Positions 42,162-47,521 of a DNA stretch of 47,521 nucleotides are shown here, piece after piece. The stretch spans positions 1 through 47,521 of the forward strand of contig MKTT01000085.1 of assembly GCA_001898385.1 (NCBI GenBank). The letters run 5' to 3'. The notes under the pieces are model-generated. The model ran no database searches. It was not told where the DNA came from and saw only the letters and a program-made list of their open reading frames with translations. A program made the position numbers and the translations under genes. Positions within the stretch are counted from its first letter, which is position 1. Each line of letters begins with the position of its first letter. The DNA is from Planctomycetales bacterium 71-10 (GTDB lineage Bacteria > Planctomycetota > Planctomycetia > Isosphaerales > Isosphaeraceae).

Positions 42162-43952
42162 CTAGGGGCGTGAAGAGAGCATCGACGGACCGGGCGGGGC
42201 GGGGCGGGGACCGCCGGGCCCTTGCCTGCGGCCGGCCTTCGCCCCGGCGGCGTGATGTACCGTAATCTGGTCGCGTCCGGCGAGCGTCCCGCGCAGGGTG
42301 CGGATCGTGAGCACGTCCGAAGTCGGCGCGAAGATCGGCGCGACGTCGGCGATCGTCGCCGTCGCCTCCTCCAGCGGGGCGTCGCCGTCGTCGTCGTTGC
42401 GGAGCGACAGATGGAGCGACCCTCTCTCCTGCGCCAGGTTCAGGATCGCCGCCTGGCGCGGAGTGACGAGCAACGTGACCGAAATCGTGCCTTCGAGGTC
42501 GTCCTCGGGTCGGCTGTTCGTATGAACGTACAACAATTCGACGTTCTGGAGGACGGTCGTCGACACGGCATTGGGATCGTCTTTCGTCCCCGAACCCGGC
42601 TCCACGGTCGTCGAATGGACCGCCGTCGGCTTCCCTACAGCATCCAGGAGCGCGGTCGTCGTTGTGGCGCGGTCGTTCCGGGAGCCCCTCGGCGTCACCG
42701 TCAGCAGGACGTCCACGCGGTTTCCCCGCCGCATCAGCCCCGCGAGGGTCGGCGAGAACCTGGAGCTTTGGATCGTGAAGGCCCGCATCCCCGGCGGGAT
42801 CGAGGCGACCAGATCCGGCCGGTCCCTCCTGGGGGAAAGCCTGGGCTCGACCACGAATTCGCCCTTCCGGATCGGTCTTGAAGGCACCCGCGATTCCGCT
42901 TCCTCCACCGAGGTCAGGCGATCCTCGGGGGCCCGCGACTCGGGGACTTCGCGGATCTCGACGCACTCGGCGTCGATCGGGACGCCCGTGGGGAGGTCCA
43001 CCAGCGCGACGACGACCGGGACGTTCCCCAGGCCGAGGTCGTCGAGCGTCGCCGTCTTCTTGACTGTTGCCGCGCCGTCGGCGTCGTTGCGGAGCGTCAA
43101 CTGGAGCACCCCCCGGCCCTGGGCCAGATCCAGGACCGCGGCCTGATGGGGCGTCACCAGCAGCGTGACCGCGTTCGCGTCGTTTCGACCCTCCGGGAGC
43201 TGGCCGTTCTCGTGGACGTCCAGCAACTCCACGTTCTGGACCACGGTCGAGGCCACGGCGTCGCCCTTCCCGACGTCGTCTTTCCCCCCGCCCGGGGGAG
43301 CGGCCGACAGCAGGACGTCCACCCGGTTCCCCCGCCGGAGCAGCCCGGCGAGGATCGGCGAGAACTTGGGGGTCTGGATGGTGAAAGCCCGCATGCCCGG
43401 CGGGACCAGCAGGGCCATGTCCGGCCGGGTCTCCTTCGGGAACAGCTTGGGCTCGACCACCGGCTCCCCCTTGGGGATCGGCATCAAGGGCGACCGCGAG
43501 GTCGCGTCTTCCGCCGAGGTCAGCAGGCCCGCGGGCGTCCGCGACTTCGGGATCTCGCGGACCTCGACTTGCTTGGCGTCGATCGGCACCCTCGGCAGGA
43601 GATCCACCAGCGCGAAGACGACGGGGATCGTCTCCGGCTTGGCCCCCTCGGGCAGGAGCTTGGTCTTGACCACCGCCTCCCCCTTGAGCATGGTGATCGC
43701 GGGTATCCGCGACGCCGCGCCCTCCGCGGAGGCGAGCCATCCCTCGGGCGCCTGGGATTTCGGGAGCCGGCGGACCTCGACTTGCTTGACGTCGATGGGC
43801 TCGTCTTGCGGCAGGTCCGCCGTCGCGACGACCACCGAGACCGTCTCCTCGACGGCCGCGGCCGGCTTCTTCAGCAACGACCGCACGCCCCAGACCGCGG
43901 CCAGGCCGCTGACCAGGGCGAGCAGCACGACCGCGAGCGTCTGGGGCCTCAT
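42162..43952 (-). CDS. cpaB: CpaB/RcpC-like protein with internal duplication
   Basis: This 596-residue protein is twice the usual CpaB length (250-300). After an N-terminal membrane helix (VVLLALVSGLAAVWGVRSLL) it shows a first SAF-like segment (about 38-105), then two long copies of a SAF-plus-RcpC pair at about 110-320 and 330-560. Matching parts are VEVREIPKSRTP/VEIREVPESRAP, PPGMRAFTIQTPKFSP/PPGMRAFTIQSSRFSP and RRGNRVDVLL in both. The family stabilises pilus channel and secretin. GGAGGG is seven bases before the ATG, which overlaps the peptidase stop by four bases. Confidence 0.9.
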   Translation of the reverse strand: MRPQTLAVVLLALVSGLAAVWGVRSLLKKPAAAVEETVSVVVATADLPQDEPIDVKQVEVRRLPKSQAPEGWLASAEGAASRIPAITMLKGEAVVKTKLLPEGAKPETIPVVFALVDLLPRVPIDAKQVEVREIPKSRTPAGLLTSAEDATSRSPLMPIPKGEPVVEPKLFPKETRPDMALLVPPGMRAFTIQTPKFSPILAGLLRRGNRVDVLLSAAPPGGGKDDVGKGDAVASTVVQNVELLDVHENGQLPEGRNDANAVTLLVTPHQAAVLDLAQGRGVLQLTLRNDADGAATVKKTATLDDLGLGNVPVVVALVDLPTGVPIDAECVEIREVPESRAPEDRLTSVEEAESRVPSRPIRKGEFVVEPRLSPRRDRPDLVASIPPGMRAFTIQSSRFSPTLAGLMRRGNRVDVLLTVTPRGSRNDRATTTTALLDAVGKPTAVHSTTVEPGSGTKDDPNAVSTTVLQNVELLYVHTNSRPEDDLEGTISVTLLVTPRQAAILNLAQERGSLHLSLRNDDDGDAPLEEATATIADVAPIFAPTSDVLTIRTLRGTLAGRDQITVHHAAGAKAGRRQGPGGPRPAPPGPSMLSSRP

Positions 43953-44506
43953 GGCGCGATCCCTCCACGGCTCAGGACGACGAAGAAGAAGCCCGCGCAG
44001 GTCATGGCGGCGAACGGCACGAGCCGACGTCGGCGGTCGACGCGGGCCGCCTCGTCGGCGATCGGCGCGGCGGGCCCCGGCCGGAAGTCCAGCCGGCGGA
44101 TCCGCTGCGCCAGGTGCAGCACGTCGACGGCCGTGGCGAGCAGGCCGCCGGAGGCGACCGTCAGCACCAGGGCGTAGAGCCCCGCGGCGATCGCCGAGGC
44201 GAGGAAGACGTGGATGGTGAGCGACGGCCCGAGCCACGCCCCCAGGGCGGTCAGCAGCTTGACGTCGCCCGCCCCCACGCCCCCCATCGCGAAGAACGCG
44301 GCGAGCAGGCCGAAGCCCGTGAGGGCCCCGAGCCCGCTCGCCGCCAGCCCCCCCCATCCCCCCGACAGGCCCGAGGCGATCAGCCCGCCGGCCAGCGCCG
44401 GGAGGGTCAGGGCGTTGTACACCTTGAACTTCCACAGGTCCGTCCCGGCGGCGATCAGGCAGGCGGCCGCCGCCGCGGACAGCGACATCATCTCTGGACC
44501 GGGCAC
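43949..44506 (-). CDS. tadV: Prepilin peptidase TadV/CpaA
   Basis: This 185-residue A24-type aspartic peptidase processes Flp prepilins and TadE-type pseudopilins. The first catalytic Asp lies in AAGTDLWKFKVYNALTLP and the second in GGVGAGDVKLLTALGAW. About five membrane helices are visible. It starts at GTG with GGAGG nine bases upstream and lies 28 bases after the second pilin gene. It has no N-methyltransferase domain, as usual for this branch. Confidence 0.93.
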   Translation of the reverse strand: MPGPEMMSLSAAAAACLIAAGTDLWKFKVYNALTLPALAGGLIASGLSGGWGGLAASGLGALTGFGLLAAFFAMGGVGAGDVKLLTALGAWLGPSLTIHVFLASAIAAGLYALVLTVASGGLLATAVDVLHLAQRIRRLDFRPGPAAPIADEAARVDRRRRLVPFAAMTCAGFFFVVLSRGGIAP

Positions 44507-44534
44507 GGCGACCGACCTCCTTCGACGCCCGGCG

Positions 44535-44723
44535 TCACCGGGCGTCGGATGCGGGGCCGGCTCCGGCGAACGCCGCCGCCCCGGCCTGGAACTTCGCGGC
44601 CACGATGGGCCCGAGCCCCCACGCGGCGACGACCGCGACGGCGGCCATCAGGCCGATCACGAGGGCGTACTCGGCGAGGGCCGCCCCCGCTCCGTCGGCC
44701 AGGAAGCGTCGATGGCTGCTCAT
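44535..44723 (-). CDS. flp: Flp-family type IVb pilin (second copy)
   Basis: This 62-residue prepilin has a basic leader (MSSHRRFLADG), cleavage probably after Gly in GAGAALAEYALVIGL with Glu at +5, then a hydrophobic helix and an Ala/Gly-rich tail. GAGGA lies seven bases upstream. It is larger and more Ala-rich than the first pilin and may be a minor pilin. Confidence 0.85.
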   Translation of the reverse strand: MSSHRRFLADGAGAALAEYALVIGLMAAVAVVAAWGLGPIVAAKFQAGAAAFAGAGPASDAR

Positions 44724-44768
44724 GGCCCGTCCTCACGCCCCCGTCCCGACGAGGCCCGATCGTCCTGG

Positions 44769-44948
44769 TCAGCCGGCTCCGGCACCGCTGACCTTGCCCG
44801 CGACGGTGGTGAACTGGGTGTTGATCGCGGTGCTCAGGGTCCCGATGACCGTGATGGCGGCGGCGGCGATGAGGGCGACCATCAGGGCGTACTCGACCAT
44901 CGTGGCGCCTTCCTCTTCGGTCATCAGGCGGTTCAGGAAGTTGCGCAT
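44769..44948 (-). CDS. flp: Flp-family type IVb pilin (first copy)
   Basis: This 59-residue prepilin (MRNFLNRLMTEEEG leader) is cleaved after Gly before ATMVEYALMVALIAAAA, the textbook Flp motif with Glu at +5 and Tyr at +6. The tail is short and Gly/Ala-rich. AAGGAGAG precedes the ATG. It is the first gene of the leftward unit and is probably the major pilin. Confidence 0.92.
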   Translation of the reverse strand: MRNFLNRLMTEEEGATMVEYALMVALIAAAAITVIGTLSTAINTQFTTVAGKVSGAGAG

Positions 44949-45246
44949 CGGGGACTCTCCTTAGGGTTGGGAGGCCGGGGACGCCGGCGTTCCTGGCCGG
45001 TCGTCTCGGGCCGTCGTCACGGCGGGGGGCGGTGCGTCCGTCTCATCCACCGGCGGCCGGCTCGTTCGCGTCGGCCTACGTTAGAAACCAAGGTCACGGA
45101 TCGGGCCCTGTCAACGAACGCCCCCCGGCCGCGGCGTTTTCCCGAATCGCCCGTCGCCGCGACGCCACGCCCGCCGGCCGCGCCCCCGGCGGGAGCCTAG
45201 GGTTCTCGTGGAACCTGTTCGTGGAGAGTGGAGATGGAGGATCGTC
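44949..45246. other. Divergent control region between pilin and tadE units
   Basis: Nearly 300 bases lie between the major pilin and tadE starts. A less GC-rich spot at about 45079-45100 (TTAGAAACCAAGG) and TTGACA on the minus strand (45111-45116) could contribute to promoters, but I could not pair them at proper spacing. No gene is seen. Confidence 0.45.
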
Positions 45247-45690
45247 ATGACGCGCCGAAGGAAGGGGAGGCCCAATCGGGGGGCGACGGCCGTGGAGCTG
45301 GCGATACTCCTCTCGTGCCTGTTCCTCCTCGCCGTCGCGTTCGGCGTCTTCGATTTCGCGCTGCTCTTCCAGCGCGCGGCCGTGGTCCAGGACTGCGCCG
45401 CCAACGGCGCCGCGGCCGGGGTCGCGCTCGGCCCGTCCGCGACCGAAGCCGCCCGGGACGCGGCGATCCGGGCGGTCGTCGACGAGATCGCATCGCCGGT
45501 CGGCGTCGCGCCGATCCAGAAGCTCTCCCCCCTCCCGACCGTGACCTCTTCGTCCGGGACGGACGGGCAGGGGTTCTCCTACCTCGAAGTCACCGTGACT
45601 TACACGCCCGACGGCTCCGTCGGCGCGATATGGAGCACCGGCGCGACGCCCATATCGCGAAAGGTCCGCTTGATGATGCCGCCCCAGTGA
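45247..45690 (+). CDS. tadE: TadE-family pseudopilin
   Basis: This 147-residue protein has a basic leader, then GATAVELAILLSCLFLLAVA, the TadE prepilin-like motif with Glu at +5, one membrane helix, and a soluble C-terminal domain of about 100 residues. The ATG at 45247 has GGAGG six bases upstream. It is followed by a second pseudopilin 13 bases on. Confidence 0.88.
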   Translation: MTRRRKGRPNRGATAVELAILLSCLFLLAVAFGVFDFALLFQRAAVVQDCAANGAAAGVALGPSATEAARDAAIRAVVDEIASPVGVAPIQKLSPLPTVTSSSGTDGQGFSYLEVTVTYTPDGSVGAIWSTGATPISRKVRLMMPPQ

Positions 45691-45703
45691 AAGGAGGCAG
45701 CCC

Positions 45704-46087
45704 ATGCTCGCCGGAACGCGCGCCCGGTCGCGGCGGAGGGGGGCCGCCCTGGTCGAAGCCGCGGTCGTCCTCCCGGTCTTCTTGCTGCTGGTCGTGGGGG
45801 GCGTCGTCCTCGGCCTGGGGATCTTCCGGTATCAGGAGATCGCGCACCTGGCCCGGGAGTCGGCCCGATGGGCCTCGCTCCAGGACGCATCCCTGAGGAC
45901 GAAGGGGCAGATCCTGACCAACGTGCTGACGCCGAAGGCGGTGGGAGTCGACCCGGCGGCGATCGGGGTCGCGACGACGTCCACGGCCGATTCGACGACG
46001 GTGACGCTGAGCTACGCGTGGACGCCGGAAGCCTATCTGCCGTCGATCACGTTCACCTGCAAGGCCCAGGTGCGGAACCCTTATTGA
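45704..46087 (+). CDS. TadE/TadF-like pseudopilin
   Basis: This 127-residue protein carries RRGAALVEAAVVLPVFLLL, a prepilin-like cleavage motif with Glu at +5, and a short soluble domain. AAAGGAGG precedes the ATG. Being between TadE and TadG it probably fills the TadF slot, as a minor pilus component. Confidence 0.85.
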   Translation: MLAGTRARSRRRGAALVEAAVVLPVFLLLVVGGVVLGLGIFRYQEIAHLARESARWASLQDASLRTKGQILTNVLTPKAVGVDPAAIGVATTSTADSTTVTLSYAWTPEAYLPSITFTCKAQVRNPY

Positions 46088-46114
46088 TCGACGGGAACCG
46101 AGAGGAGGGACGCC

Positions 46115-47368
46115 ATGTTCCGGACCGGAGCGAAGTCCAGGCGAGGGGCGGTCGCCGCCGTCGCGGCGGTGAGCCTCCCGGTGTTGGTCGGCGTCATGGC
46201 CCTGGCGATCGACGGGGGCCTGCTCATGGCCGAAAGGCGGCGCGCCCAGGTCGCCGCCGACGCCGCGTCGTACGCGGCCGTGCGCGCCTACGACAAGGTG
46301 CAGAAGGCGAACGACGGCGGCGACCCGCTGGCCGCGGCCTCCTCGGCGGCGGTCGCCTACGCCGCGGCCTGCGGGTCGCCGGCCGCCGCCGTATCCCTCG
46401 CCTCGCCGCCCGACCGCTACGGCACGGCCGACCTGGCGATCCAGGCCGTCGTGACCACGCGCCCGCCCCGGCTGTTCGGCGCGATCTTCGGCGGCGACGC
46501 GCCGGTCGTCTCCGCGGCGTCGGTCTCCGTCCGGGTGCCGACCGCCGGGGCCTCGATCGTGGTCCTGAACCCGGGAGCCCAGGACAGCCTCGCGGTCGCC
46601 GGCAGCGCCAGGATCGTGGCCCCGGGCGAGATCCGGGTGAAGTCGGGCGCGACGCGGGCCGTCAACGTCAACAACGCGGGCTATGTCGAGGCGAAGAAGC
46701 TGAAGGTCGCCGGCGGCTACCAGGTCTCCAGCGGCGGCTCCATCAAGGACGCCGCGACCACCGTCCAGACCGGGGCCGAGCCCTCGTCCATCGTCGACCC
46801 CCTGGAGGCGACCCTCGCCCATCCCGCGACCTCGGGGCTGACGGCCCGCACCAGCCCCTCGGGATGGAACGCGACGAACCCTTACCCGATCTATCCGGGG
46901 CTCTACAACAGCGGCCTCGCGCTCAACTCGGGCGGGATGAACTACACGATGGCACCGGGCCTCTATTACATCAAGAGCGGCAACTTCGTGGTGAGCAACG
47001 GCGTCCGGGTCACGGGGTCGGGCGTCACGATCTACCTGTACGACGGCAACGTCGAGATCCAGGGGGGCGACGGGACCACCATCGCCGCGCCCACGGACGG
47101 GACCTACAAGGGCGTGGTCCTCTTCCAGCGCTCCGCGAAGAACGGGGACGACTACGCGCCCCATACCATCAACATCGCCAACGGGACGAACAACCGGATC
47201 CAAGGGACGATCTACGCGCCCGGCGCGACGATGTCGCTCGCGGGGGGCTCGACCACCGTCGACTCCGCCCAGCTGATCGTCAACAAGCTGAACCTCTCCA
47301 ACAACGCCCGGTACACGCCCACGCAGCCGCCCTCGGGATCCGGGGCCGCATTCCACCTCGCGAGATAG
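46115..47368 (+). CDS. tadG: TadG-like pilus protein with extended beta-rich C-terminus
   Basis: This 417-residue protein starts with the Tad domain RGAVAAVAAVSLPVLVGVMA and LAIDGGLLMAERRRAQVAAD (anchor helix plus first helix of the soluble part), matching PF13400-type TadG. Residues 150-417 differ from usual TadG, which often carries a von Willebrand A domain: here there is an Asn/Gly/Ser-rich beta region (NYTMAPGLYYIKSGNFVVSN, VTIYLYDGNVEIQGG, NRIQGTIYAPGATMSLAGG), resembling the DUF7305-type surface module of pilus-tip proteins. GAGAGGAGG precedes the ATG. A strong terminator follows. Confidence 0.85.
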   Translation: MFRTGAKSRRGAVAAVAAVSLPVLVGVMALAIDGGLLMAERRRAQVAADAASYAAVRAYDKVQKANDGGDPLAAASSAAVAYAAACGSPAAAVSLASPPDRYGTADLAIQAVVTTRPPRLFGAIFGGDAPVVSAASVSVRVPTAGASIVVLNPGAQDSLAVAGSARIVAPGEIRVKSGATRAVNVNNAGYVEAKKLKVAGGYQVSSGGSIKDAATTVQTGAEPSSIVDPLEATLAHPATSGLTARTSPSGWNATNPYPIYPGLYNSGLALNSGGMNYTMAPGLYYIKSGNFVVSNGVRVTGSGVTIYLYDGNVEIQGGDGTTIAAPTDGTYKGVVLFQRSAKNGDDYAPHTINIANGTNNRIQGTIYAPGATMSLAGGSTTVDSAQLIVNKLNLSNNARYTPTQPPSGSGAAFHLAR

Positions 47369-47400
47369 CCCGGGGCCCGACCGCATCCTTCGCGATCCCG

Positions 47401-47440
47401 CGGGGCCGGCCGACGTCGAATCGGCCGGCCCCGTTTCCCT
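47401..47440 (+). terminator. Rho-independent-like terminator of the tadE-tadG unit
   Basis: CGGGGCCGGCCGA (47401-47413), a seven-base loop, and TCGGCCGGCCCCG (47421-47433) form a perfect 13-base stem, followed by a weak T-stretch (TTTCCCT). It sits 33 bases after the stop codon. Confidence 0.7.
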
Positions 47441-47521
47441 ACCACTCCTTCAGGATTCCGCGCACGCTCCGGGGCGGGCCCGGCGATGACTCCCCTGCGG
47501 CGGGGGCCGTCGAGGATCCAC

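Noticed and set aside
44949..45246. Promoter from TTGACA at 45111-45116 (minus)
   Set aside because: No suitable -10 occurs at 16-18 bases; the nearest is 23 bases away.

Overview
The window is a piece of a high-GC planctomycete chromosome, most likely of the family Isosphaeraceae. The evidence is the gene repertoire: a giant PVC-type haem protein with a CxxCH motif fused to ThuA and HEAT domains, an FG-GAP/VCBS repeat protein, a PEP-CTERM-anchored protein, an FlgM-like protein of planctomycete style, Asp-box sialidases, and a split Tad pilus locus with a secretin. No rRNA, tRNA or CRISPR was found.

Layout. 1-700 is a lower-GC accessory patch: a decayed remnant that looks like the C-terminus of an IS200/IS605-type transposase, followed by an array of GGCCTCCGGGGTC units, four of them extended by AGACTTTGTTTT. 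749-3970 holds a small unknown protein, an enolase-superfamily enzyme, a small membrane protein and a sialidase. 4074-5820 is a two-gene overlapping module (conserved unknown plus an ImmA/IrrE-like protein lacking HExxH). 6087-8533 is a methyltransferase overlapping an alkaline-phosphatase-superfamily enzyme. 9043-12428 has a 51-residue membrane protein, Fur with its own Fur box, a second sialidase and a secreted Pro/Ala-rich protein. 12498-14042 is a GspE/PilB ATPase. 14604-18473 runs SGNH hydrolase, HEAT lipoprotein, MlaE-like permease and MlaD-like MCE protein, followed by flgM. 19569-30976 carries the GH2 enzyme, the PEP-CTERM RCC1-like protein, the PVC haem protein and the VCBS protein. 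31123-33601 is a three-gene exopolysaccharide operon (sugar transferase, XrtA-type deacetylase, WecG/TagA transferase).

34030-47368 is a complete-looking Tad/Flp pilus locus in three transcription units: secretin, OmpA-like protein and TadD rightward; two Flp pilins, prepilin peptidase, an internally duplicated CpaB, CpaE, CpaF, TadB and TadC leftward; then two TadE pseudopilins and TadG rightward. A strong hairpin ends it.

Four intergenic regions (8551-8919, 14338-14519, 19118-19565, 23599-23812) contain members of one modular family of nested palindromic elements. The inner module occurs alone or set inside one or two outer palindromic layers, and in both orientations. These elements, the 5' repeat array next to the transposase remnant, the duplicated CpaB and the dead-protease two-gene module are the least ordinary things in the window.
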